A stretch of DNA of 64,000 nucleotides from Faecalibacterium sp. HTF-F. Its GTDB lineage: Bacteria; Bacillota; Clostridia; Oscillospirales; Ruminococcaceae. Position numbers and translations under genes: made by a program. How positions within the stretch are numbered: the stretch's first letter is position 1; each line of letters opens with the position of its first letter. The notes under the pieces are model-generated. The model worked only from the letters and a program-made list of their open reading frames with translations, searched no databases and was not told the DNA's origin. Location of the stretch: contig NZ_CP094473.1 in the NCBI RefSeq assembly GCF_023347535.1, positions 2,666,001 through 2,730,000 on the forward strand, written 5' to 3'. Of the stretch, positions 1 through 6,689 are shown in pieces.

Positions 1-3
1 ACA

Positions 4-1080
4 GTGTGCGGCTTTTCGCTGTACCATGTGCTGGCCTTCTTCCTCATTTACTCCTGCACTGGCTGGTGTCTGGAGGTCATCTTTGCCGCCGCCACCACCG
101 GTCAGCTGGTGAACCGCGGCTTTCTCAACGGCCCGGTGTGCCCCATTTACGGCTTTGGCATGATCATCGTGCTGTTCGCCCTGACCCCTCTGCAGGACAG
201 CGTCCTGCTGCTGTACATCGGCGGCGTCATCCTGCCCAGTGCGCTGGAGCTGGTGGGCGGCTGGGCACTGTATAAGCTCTATCACACCCGCTGGTGGGAC
301 TACAGCGACTTTCCCTTCAACATCGGCGGCTATATCTGCCTGCAATTCAGCCTGCTGTGGGGCGTGGGCACGCTGGTGGTCATGCGCATCGTCCACCCGG
401 TCGTCGCCGGTCTTGTGGACATGGTCCCGCCCTTTATTGGCCTTGTCGTCATGTGTGTGCTCTATGCGGTCTACGCGGCAGACGTGGTCGTTACGGCCTT
501 TGCCGCCTCCGGTCTGGCCCAGACACTGGACGCCATGGAACAGCTGGCCGACAGCATCCATGCCGTTAGCGATGCCATGACCCAGCTGCTGGGCACCACC
601 GCCCTGAACGCCGACCAGAAGCTGGACGAGCAGCGCCTGCAGCTCAAGCTTGCTGCCGCCGAGGCCCGTGAGGCCGCACCGGAAAAGCGCGCCCTGCGTG
701 AAACGCTGGCTGCCGTCCGCGCCAAGACCGATGAGGCCCGCGAGGCCGCAAAGCGTGCTTCCGAGATCGCCAAGCTCAACACGGCCGAAGCCGCCAAAGC
801 CGCACAGCTGGCCGCCAAGGGCACGGTGGAGCGTGCTGCCGAGCTGCTGCGTCTGGAACAGCTGGCCGAGGAGCTGCAGGCCCGCAGCGACGAAATGCAG
901 GCCCAGCTGCTGCGCACCCCCCGCATCGTGGGCCCGCGCCGCATGCTGCGCGCCTTTCCCGGCCTGAAGCACGGCGTGAAAAAGACCACCCTCAAGGCCC
1001 TGCGCCTTGGTCTTGCCCGCCGGGAAACCCCCAAAGAAGAACCGAAGAACGACGGCTCCGACACCCGCAGGGACGCCTGA
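4..1080 (+). CDS. Putative ABC-transporter type IV (CmpB-like) membrane protein with coiled-coil tail, possibly 5'-truncated by the window
   Basis: 358 residues from a GTG at base 4. The N-terminal half is hydrophobic, with about five membrane segments, and carries the GWCLEV and VNRGFLNGPVCPIYGFG blocks of the putative ABC-transporter type IV family (PF06541, CmpB). From about residue 170 the protein becomes a long Ala/Glu/Lys-rich coiled coil, then a basic tail. Only three bases lie upstream, so a start a few codons further left cannot be excluded. The family has no firmly assigned substrate; the ABC label is inherited from database names and no ATPase domain is present here. A strong terminator follows the stop, so it is the last gene of its transcript. 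Confidence 0.75.
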   Translation: MCGFSLYHVLAFFLIYSCTGWCLEVIFAAATTGQLVNRGFLNGPVCPIYGFGMIIVLFALTPLQDSVLLLYIGGVILPSALELVGGWALYKLYHTRWWDYSDFPFNIGGYICLQFSLLWGVGTLVVMRIVHPVVAGLVDMVPPFIGLVVMCVLYAVYAADVVVTAFAASGLAQTLDAMEQLADSIHAVSDAMTQLLGTTALNADQKLDEQRLQLKLAAAEAREAAPEKRALRETLAAVRAKTDEAREAAKRASEIAKLNTAEAAKAAQLAAKGTVERAAELLRLEQLAEELQARSDEMQAQLLRTPRIVGPRRMLRAFPGLKHGVKKTTLKALRLGLARRETPKEEPKNDGSDTRRDA

Positions 1081-1092
1081 GACCGCCGCCCA

Positions 1093-1126
1093 AAAGACCG
1101 CTGCATCCCGTGCAGCGGTCTTTTTA
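1093..1126 (+). terminator. Intrinsic terminator after the CmpB-like gene
   Basis: A 13-bp perfect stem (1093-1105 with 1111-1123) with a 5-nt loop and a run of T residues lies 12 bases after the stop codon. Confidence 0.9.
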
Positions 1127-1189
1127 TGCCCTGTCTTCCGGACCAGACCGGCGTTCCGTTCTCTTTTGTTATAAAGTTTTAAATATCTA

Positions 1190-1218
1190 TTTCCAAAGGT
1201 TTAAAATCGTGTTATACT
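1190..1218 (+). promoter_or_regulatory. Sigma-A-type promoter for the GGDEF/EAL gene
   Basis: TTTCCA (1190-1195), a 17-base spacer and TATACT (1213-1218). It lies in an AT-rich gap about 55 bases before the ATG at 1272. Confidence 0.6.
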
Positions 1219-1271
1219 GTTCTGCAGAATGACACATTTTGTCGAAAACGTCTAACAGCGAGGGGTTTACA

Positions 1272-3965
1272 ATGTCCGAAGAACTAAAGTTGAATAAAAA
1301 TGTCAGCGCACCGCAGCCCGATGCGCTTGCACAGATCGCTCGCAAAGACGACTTCCTGCAGCAGCTGCAGGAGTTTCTGGCGCAGCACAAAGGCGAGAAC
1401 TGGTGTGTTGCCGCCATCGATCTCGAGCATTTTAAACTGTATACCGAGCTGTACGGTGCTCCGCAGGCGCGCAACCTGATGCTGTCCCTTGCCGCCCTTC
1501 TGCTGGAGCACAGCAAGGTGACCGGTTCTCCGGTGGGCTACTTTGGCAGTGACGATTTTGTGCTCTGCCTGCCGGACGACAAGGAGCAGCAGCTGGCCAT
1601 CATCAGCCAGCTGCAGACCTGCGTGAACAACCACAGGCAGGACGTCACCTCCTTCCTGTCTTTTGGTGTGTGCCCTGTGGCCGAACATCCGGACGCAGAC
1701 GCACAGACCCTGTGCAGCTATGCGCAGATCGCGTCGGTAGACCCCTGCCCGGCCGTGGGCGGTGTGCACCGCTTTACGCCGACCATGCTCAGCCGGATCA
1801 AGGAGCAGCGCCAGCTGCTGAGCGAGCTGGAACACGGCCTGAAAAATCACGAGTTCTGTTTCTTTCTGCAGCCCAAGTGCAACAGCATGACCCGCGCCAT
1901 CGTGGGCATGGAAGCACTGGTGCGCTGGAACCACCCCACCCGCGGCTGCGTGCCCCCGTCTGAGTTCATGCCCCTGCTGGAAAGCACCGGCCTTGTGACC
2001 CAGCTGGACCAGTACATCTGGGAATCTGTCTGCAAGACCCTGCGCAAGTGGCAGGAGAGCGACAGCAATCTTGTGCCGGTATCCGTGAACGTTTCCGTGG
2101 TGGATATCGTCAATCTGGATGTGCCGCAGATCTTCTCCGACCTTGTGGAAAAGTATCAGCTGGAGCCCAAGCTCCTGCTGGCCGAGATTACCGAGACCAT
2201 GCTGGCCGAAAATGCTTCTCTGGTGGAAAACGCCATTCAGGGCCTGCACCGCAAGGGCTTCTCTGTGATGATGGACGACTTCGGCAGCGGCTATTCTTCG
2301 CTGAACATGCTCAAGGACACCAATGTGGACGCCATCAAGCTGGACATGAAGCTCATCGACATGAACCAGCAGAACCGCAGCAAGGGCGTGCAGATCGTGG
2401 AATCGGTGGTGGATATGGCCCACCGCCTGAACCTGCCCATCATCGCCGAGGGCGTGGAAACGCCGGAGCAGGTCTCCATGCTGCAGGCCGCCGACTGCCT
2501 GTATACGCAGGGCTATTATTTCTACAAGCCCATGCCGGTGGAGAACGCCGAGGCCCTGCTGGCCCAGCCCAACAGCGAGGATTACTGGGATATGCGCCGC
2601 GACCTGCTGCGCCGTGACCGCCGGGTCCCCGTCTCCGACAGTGAGCAGACCGCACTGGCACTGCAGGCCTACCAGATCTTTGCGGATAATGTGCTGGAGC
2701 TTTCCCTGCTAAATCTTTCCACCGGCGAATACCGGGTCATCAAGCGGGATCCGCGCCTGCCCGGTGCGGGTTCGGACGCCGAGGAGGACTTTGCCGCCTA
2801 CTGTGAGCGCATGGTGACGAACAAGGTGATCCACCCGGACGACGCGGAGATGTTCACCGACCAGACCGATCTGGAGGCCCTGCGCTCCGCTGTTTTCAGC
2901 ACCCAGCAGCCGGAGGCCTACCGCTTCCGCAAAAACGTGTCCGGCCAGTTCGTGTGGATCACCATGGAGTTCCTGCCCTGCCGCAACTGCTGCGCCCAGA
3001 ACCCCTGGGCCACCGTGGTGGTGCGTGAGGATGCACAGGCCGACCAGCTCAGCGAGGAGCTGGACTTCTCCTACAGCCACGACACCCTGACCGGCCTGCT
3101 GAACCGCAGCCTCTTTGAGACCGATCTGCGGACGCTGCAGTCCAGCGAATACGACTCCATGGTGTGCACCTACATCGACGTGGTGGGCCTGCACGAGATC
3201 AACAACCATCTGGGCCACCGCAGCGGCGACTCCATGCTCTGCTTCATTGCCAATGCGGCCCGCAAGTTCTTTGCTTCCAGCCGCATCTACCGCATCGGCG
3301 GTGACGAATTTGTGATCCTCACCCCGAACCAGCCCCCCTACAGTGTGTGGGTGTCTGTGGACAGAATGCGTGCTTTCCTGCGCGAGAAGGAGTATGAGAT
3401 CTCGGTGGGCATCCAGAACACCAATGACCTGCACCGGCTGGACGACGCCATAAATCAGGCTGAAGCTGCCATGCGGCAGGACAAGCAGGCCTATTACGCC
3501 CGCAACGGTCAGGAGCGCCAGCTGCGCGGCCTGAACGAGAAGCTGGAGCAGACCCTGACCGAAAAGCGGGATGCCGAGCACTTCCTGCGGGTCCTTGCCC
3601 CCAAGTTCAAGAGCGTGTTCGTTGTGGACCTGAAGACCGACCGTATGCGCGGTGTGATCGTCCCGGACTATTTCCAGAAAATTCTGGGCACCTCCGGCGG
3701 CTCTTTCCTCGCCGTTCTGCAGCAGTACCGTGATACGCAGGTGCAGCCCGCCTACCGCGAGAGTCTGGCAGACCTGCTGGACTACAACTATATCCGCAGC
3801 AAGGTCCTGACCGGCGATATCGTGGAGCACACCTATAAAAAGATCGACAACACCACCTTCCGCGTCAAGGTGACACCCTACTCCAGGAGCGGCTCTCATA
3901 TCGATGAAACGCTCTGGATCTTCTCGGATGAAGGGGCATCCCTTACCCCCCCCCAGTCAAAATAA
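1272..3965 (+). CDS. GGDEF/EAL c-di-GMP turnover protein
   Basis: 897 residues. An ATG at 1272 behind AGGGG is preferred over an in-frame TTG at 1239. Order of parts: a degenerate GGDEF-like domain (about 45-150; the signature reads GSDDF), an EAL phosphodiesterase domain (about 180-430), a PAS-like linker, a GGDEF domain with an intact GGDEF motif (about 676-680), and a further sensory-like C-terminal stretch. The EAL domain keeps EALVRW (about 214), VNVS, EITET, DDFGSG, DAIKLD and EGVET, the metal- and substrate-binding set, so phosphodiesterase activity is likely. The second GGDEF could make c-di-GMP or act as a GTP sensor. No transmembrane segment or signal peptide is visible, so it should be cytosolic. 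The unusual order, with EAL before the active GGDEF, separates it from standard GGDEF-EAL proteins. Confidence 0.88.
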   Translation: MSEELKLNKNVSAPQPDALAQIARKDDFLQQLQEFLAQHKGENWCVAAIDLEHFKLYTELYGAPQARNLMLSLAALLLEHSKVTGSPVGYFGSDDFVLCLPDDKEQQLAIISQLQTCVNNHRQDVTSFLSFGVCPVAEHPDADAQTLCSYAQIASVDPCPAVGGVHRFTPTMLSRIKEQRQLLSELEHGLKNHEFCFFLQPKCNSMTRAIVGMEALVRWNHPTRGCVPPSEFMPLLESTGLVTQLDQYIWESVCKTLRKWQESDSNLVPVSVNVSVVDIVNLDVPQIFSDLVEKYQLEPKLLLAEITETMLAENASLVENAIQGLHRKGFSVMMDDFGSGYSSLNMLKDTNVDAIKLDMKLIDMNQQNRSKGVQIVESVVDMAHRLNLPIIAEGVETPEQVSMLQAADCLYTQGYYFYKPMPVENAEALLAQPNSEDYWDMRRDLLRRDRRVPVSDSEQTALALQAYQIFADNVLELSLLNLSTGEYRVIKRDPRLPGAGSDAEEDFAAYCERMVTNKVIHPDDAEMFTDQTDLEALRSAVFSTQQPEAYRFRKNVSGQFVWITMEFLPCRNCCAQNPWATVVVREDAQADQLSEELDFSYSHDTLTGLLNRSLFETDLRTLQSSEYDSMVCTYIDVVGLHEINNHLGHRSGDSMLCFIANAARKFFASSRIYRIGGDEFVILTPNQPPYSVWVSVDRMRAFLREKEYEISVGIQNTNDLHRLDDAINQAEAAMRQDKQAYYARNGQERQLRGLNEKLEQTLTEKRDAEHFLRVLAPKFKSVFVVDLKTDRMRGVIVPDYFQKILGTSGGSFLAVLQQYRDTQVQPAYRESLADLLDYNYIRSKVLTGDIVEHTYKKIDNTTFRVKVTPYSRSGSHIDETLWIFSDEGASLTPPQSK

Positions 3966-3978
3966 ATGATTAAACGTT

Positions 3979-4022
3979 AAAAAAAATCGGAAACGACCGC
4001 GGTCGTTTCCGATTTTTGTTTT
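3979..4022. terminator. Bidirectional terminator between convergent genes
   Basis: A long palindrome (AAAAATCGGAAACGACC, GC loop, then its complement) flanked by A and T runs on both sides. It can end the rightward GGDEF/EAL gene and, on the other strand, back up the leftward gene ending at 4076. Confidence 0.85.
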
Positions 4023-4075
4023 TACAGAAAAGTTGTGCCGGGTGCCCAGAGCAAAGCGGAGGGCATTTTAAATGG

Positions 4076-4996
4076 TCAGACCCACAGATTTTCCGGGTAC
4101 TGGCCCTCTGCCGTTTTGCGGGCGATGGCTTCCACCACCAGCGGCTTGTCCTCGCGATAGGTGACGCCGTACCATTTATCGGTGCTGCGCAGCACCTGGA
4201 TCTTCGCTTTGCCCTCTTCGATGAGCTCTGTGACGACCAGCGGCAGGAAATACTCGCACTTGAGCGGGTTTTTGGGCAGATTCTCGGTCAGCCAGCCTGC
4301 AAAGCGCTGCTCGGCCTCATCCAGAAAGCTTTTGCCGAAGCCCCACAGGTTCATGCTCACCGGGGTATCGCCGGGCAGGTCGGTCCAGCTCTCGCCGCCG
4401 TCCTCGGTAAAGTGCACGCCGTTCTCGTACGTTTCAATGCGGGTGCGCTCGGTCACGCTGTGCAGGGTGCCGTCAGGGTCGGTCACGCACACGCCGCGGG
4501 CCACGCTGCCGTTCTCGGAGACGGTGTTCCGGAGCAGATAGCTTACCATGCAGTAGTCGTAATAGCTGCCGTCCTCGTGGGTGGACAGGTAATCATACAT
4601 CACCCGGAAGGCCTCCGGGCCGTAATAATCATCGGCATTGATGACCGCAAACGGGCCGTCGATGAGGTCCTTTGCAGCCAGAACGGCGTGGCAGGTGCCC
4701 CAGGGCTTGACGCGGCCCTCCGGCACGGCAAAGCCTGCGGGCAGCTCGTCCAGCTGCTGGAAGGCGTATTTCACCTGCATCGCCTTGGACACCCGCTCGC
4801 CGATGGCCGCTTTGAAGGCGTCCTCGATCTCATGCTTGATGACAAAGATCACCGTCTCAAAGCCTGCGCGGCGGGCATCGTAAAGGGAATAGTCCACGAT
4901 GACCTGACCATTGGGGCCCACCGGGTCGATCTGCTTCATGCCGCCGTAACGGCTGCCCATGCCAGCCGCCATGACCACCAGTACCGGTTTCTTCAT
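4076..4996 (-). CDS. Sugar-phosphate nucleotidyltransferase family protein
   Basis: 306 residues; start ATG at 4996 behind GGGAGG. The N-terminus (VLVVMAAGMGSRYGG) is the nucleotide-binding loop of NTP-transferase proteins, followed by KQIDPVGPNGQ and, near residue 110, a NADDYYG acidic metal-binding motif. The fold transfers a nucleotide to a sugar phosphate. Close homologues in gut Firmicutes are annotated only as nucleotidyltransferases, and the sugar cannot be read from the sequence. It stands alone, with no cell-wall or polysaccharide genes beside it. A short hairpin (GCCC...GGGC) 15-45 bases after the stop recurs after putP. Confidence 0.82.
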   Translation of the reverse strand: MKKPVLVVMAAGMGSRYGGMKQIDPVGPNGQVIVDYSLYDARRAGFETVIFVIKHEIEDAFKAAIGERVSKAMQVKYAFQQLDELPAGFAVPEGRVKPWGTCHAVLAAKDLIDGPFAVINADDYYGPEAFRVMYDYLSTHEDGSYYDYCMVSYLLRNTVSENGSVARGVCVTDPDGTLHSVTERTRIETYENGVHFTEDGGESWTDLPGDTPVSMNLWGFGKSFLDEAEQRFAGWLTENLPKNPLKCEYFLPLVVTELIEEGKAKIQVLRSTDKWYGVTYREDKPLVVEAIARKTAEGQYPENLWV

Positions 4997-5157
4997 ATAA
5001 AGTTCCTCCCGTATCTGAGCCGCAGCCGCGGCAGAATATTCATGGCTCCATTATACTCCATTTTGGACAGAAAAACAATTTGAAATAGCTCCGCTTCAGG
5101 GAAATCAATTTTTGCAGCTTGACCCGGATCAAAAGCGCCGTGCCAGCTCTCGGGTGA

Positions 5158-5343
5158 CTGCCCTCTCAGTCATCTCGCTTTGTTCGATGCCAGCTCCCCC
5201 TGAGAGGAAAGACTTCCCCCGGCCGGGACAGATTCTCCCCGCGCCGGGGAGAAATGTCACTGCAGGTGACAAAGAGAGGAACAGATGTCGCGCAGCGACA
5301 AAAGGGGGAATCTGGCAAAACCGTCAGGTTTTGCCTGAGAGGG
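5158..5343. repeat. Palindromic intergenic repeat, family 1 (diverged copy)
   Basis: The 659-base gap 4997-5655 has no gene. This block opens with GCCCTCTCAGTCATC and closes with TGCCTGAGAGGG, inverted ends shared with better copies at 14133 and 53399. The interior holds smaller palindromes (CCGGCCGG and GCGCCGGGG types). A separate perfect hairpin (TTTGTCGCGGCC / GGCCGCGACAAA) follows at about 5390-5421. The repeat resembles a MITE or REP-like element. Confidence 0.55.
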
Positions 5344-5655
5344 TTCCACCAATCGCGGCTATCCGTTTGAGCCTCTGTGTGAAAATGAGTTTGTCGCGGC
5401 CCGCAGGCCGCGACAAACTCAAAAATACAAAATTCATTCCGCTGATAATGGCAGAGCGAAGCGGAGCCATTTTTCAATGGTCTCTTCGTTCCGCAAGCCA
5501 AAATTTCCAAAATATGCAATTTATACTTGCAAAGTATTGTTTTTACGATGTAAATATTGTATATTGGTATCATTCACCGCAGGTTTTGCCTGTCAAAATG
5601 CGTCTCAAAAAGAAAGCACTGCTTTCCAATCCAACCAAGAAAGAGGTATTTTATT

Positions 5656-6177
5656 ATGAATGAAGCCGTTACCAAGCGCTTTCTGCTGTATTTCCGCCTG
5701 ATGCTACTGGTGTGGATCCTGATCGCCAACGCCATCATCCATGTGACCGGCATGGAGTACAGCTGGCTGATCTTCCTGAGCAATATCATGATGTTCACGC
5801 TGGAGGGCGATGTAAAAGATCGCTTCGTCACCGTTGAGCTGGGTGGTCTCGTGGGCCTGATCCTCACTGTGATCGCCCTGCTTTCCATCACGGCCCTGAC
5901 CCCGGTGCTGGGCGGCTTCTTCGGCTTCCTCATCCCGCTGGCCGTGGTGCTGTTCATCCTCATCATCCTGCACCCCTACGCACCCAAGGTGCTGAACAAC
6001 GTGGGCTTTGCCTACCTGACCGTGGCCTGCATCGACACCACCGCTCTGGCCACCCACCTGCCCCAGTTCTTCATCACCTTCATCGTGGGTTCGGTCCTCT
6101 TCAACGGCGTGTGCGTGCTGCTGATGAAGCCCGCCAAGGCTCTGGCCGTCAAGAGCGTCCAGAAGGAAAACGCGTAA
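5656..6177 (+). CDS. Small integral membrane protein of unknown function
   Basis: 173 residues from an ATG at 5656 preceded by AAGAAAGAGGT; longer in-frame starts upstream lack a ribosome site. Five or six hydrophobic segments cover most of the length, with a short charged loop (LEGDVKDRF, about 49-57) and a basic tail. The late segments loosely resemble DUF1097-type inner-membrane proteins, but I cannot make that assignment firmly. It is monocistronic: a long repeat-filled gap lies upstream and a terminator directly downstream. Confidence 0.65.
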   Translation: MNEAVTKRFLLYFRLMLLVWILIANAIIHVTGMEYSWLIFLSNIMMFTLEGDVKDRFVTVELGGLVGLILTVIALLSITALTPVLGGFFGFLIPLAVVLFILIILHPYAPKVLNNVGFAYLTVACIDTTALATHLPQFFITFIVGSVLFNGVCVLLMKPAKALAVKSVQKENA

Positions 6178-6202
6178 CTCTCTTTACGGAGTATATACAT
6201 AA

Positions 6203-6245
6203 GCGAAGGCCCCGTTCCCATCGGAACAGGGCCTTCGCCGTTTAT
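6203..6245 (+). terminator. Intrinsic terminator
   Basis: GCGAAGGCCC...GGGCCTTCGC stem, loop near CATC, followed by CGTTTAT, 26 bases after the membrane-protein stop. Confidence 0.8.
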
Positions 6246-6265
6246 GTGTTGTTATTTGCCGAAAA

Positions 6266-6294
6266 TTGCACACTGTCGATTTTTGTGCTATACT
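6266..6294 (+). promoter_or_regulatory. Promoter of the toxin mRNA (RNA I-like)
   Basis: TTGCAC (6266-6271), 17-base spacer and TATACT (6289-6294) preceded by TGC, an extended -10. Transcription would start near 6301 and reach the small ORF at 6342. Confidence 0.65.
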
Positions 6295-6336
6295 GGTCAC
6301 GCTGCCCTTCCCATTCTGGCATCAGAAGGGGGTGAG

Positions 6337-6368
6337 GACCGATGAACTCAATTTTAGTCAACTTTCTC
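6337..6368 (+). repeat. Direct repeats DRa and DRb, copy 1, around the toxin start codon
   Basis: GACCGATG (6337-6344) includes the start codon. The 22-base block 6347-6368 (ends TCAACTTTCTC) matches copy 2 at 18 of 22 positions. A transcript of copy 1 would pair with the antisense RNA made from copy 2. Confidence 0.7.
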
Positions 6369-6440
6369 GTGGCTGTCGCAGCGCAGGTAACGGCAAACTA
6401 TCTGTGCACGTGGCTTGATAGTCACCGCAAGGGCAAGTAA
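6342..6440 (+). CDS. Fst/Ldr-like small hydrophobic peptide, candidate type I toxin
   Basis: 32 codons from an ATG with a strong AAGGGGGTGAGG ribosome site. The peptide begins MNSILVNFLVAVAA, a single membrane-spanning helix, and ends in YLCTWLDSHRKGK: an aromatic residue, a WL pair and a basic tail, as in Fst-family peptides of Gram-positive plasmids and chromosomes. It has its own extended -10 promoter and a shared terminator. Direct repeats at its translation start (6337-6344 and 6347-6368) are repeated downstream at 6493-6500 and 6506-6527, where an opposing promoter would make an antisense RNA. That is the layout of the pAD1 par locus. Assignment as a toxin is by architecture and peptide features; no activity can be read from sequence. 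Confidence 0.72.
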   Translation: MNSILVNFLVAVAAQVTANYLCTWLDSHRKGK

Positions 6441-6446
6441 GCACAA

Positions 6447-6480
6447 GAACCCCCTTGGAGCGGCAACTCCGAGGGGGTTC
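6447..6480. terminator. Shared convergent terminator of toxin mRNA and antisense RNA
   Basis: 14-bp stem (GAACCCCCTTGGAG / CTCCGAGGGGGTTC, one mismatch) with a 6-base loop, between the two convergent promoters; T-rich tracts follow on both strands. Confidence 0.75.
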
Positions 6481-6492
6481 ACTTTTGTGTGA

Positions 6493-6527
6493 GACCGATG
6501 CAATTCTCAATCTCTATCAACTTTCTC
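6493..6527 (+). repeat. Direct repeats DRa and DRb, copy 2
   Basis: GACCGATG (6493-6500) is identical to copy 1; the 22-base block 6506-6527 differs at four positions only. It lies just inside the 5' end of the predicted antisense RNA. Confidence 0.7.
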
Positions 6528-6534
6528 TACCCTT

Positions 6535-6562
6535 ATTATATGCATCCTTGCAAAAAAGTCAA
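6535..6562 (-). promoter_or_regulatory. Promoter of the antisense RNA
   Basis: On the minus strand TTGACT (6557-6562), 16-base spacer, TATAAT (6535-6540): a near-consensus promoter stronger than the toxin promoter, as expected for an unstable antitoxin RNA. Confidence 0.7.
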
Positions 6563-6631
6563 GGCAGCGGTATTTTTTATTTTTTCAGTTTGCGGCATCC
6601 ATACAGATTCTTACATTCGTTGTTGCCATGC

Positions 6632-6672
6632 AAAAAAGCGCCGCTCTCCCTTGCCGGGAAAGCGGCGCTTTG
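6632..6672 (-). terminator. Terminator of thrS
   Basis: AAGCGCCGCT / AGCGGCGCTT stem, then TTTTTTG on the minus strand, about 20 bases after the thrS stop. Confidence 0.85.
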
Positions 6673-6689
6673 TGTTTTGCAGTGTCTGC

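Larger units (their letters stand above)
6445..6528 (-). ncRNA. Candidate antitoxin RNA (RNA II-like)
   Basis: Predicted start at about 6528, seven bases past a TATAAT box on the minus strand. The RNA would begin with the complement of DRb (6506-6527), continue through the complement of DRa (6493-6500) and end at the shared hairpin, about 80 nt. The order DRb-DRa-terminator is that of RNA II of the par/Fst system. It would cover the toxin mRNA at its 5' repeats and at the terminator. Confidence 0.6.

Noticed and set aside
1239..1271. Upstream TTG start for the GGDEF/EAL protein
   Set aside because: The added 11 residues are not preceded by a ribosome site, whereas ATG 1272 follows AGGGG.
5112..5663. 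183-codon frame starting in the 4997-5655 gap
   Set aside because: It runs through the palindromic repeat and shows no motif; its 3' end overlaps the start of the membrane protein gene out of frame.
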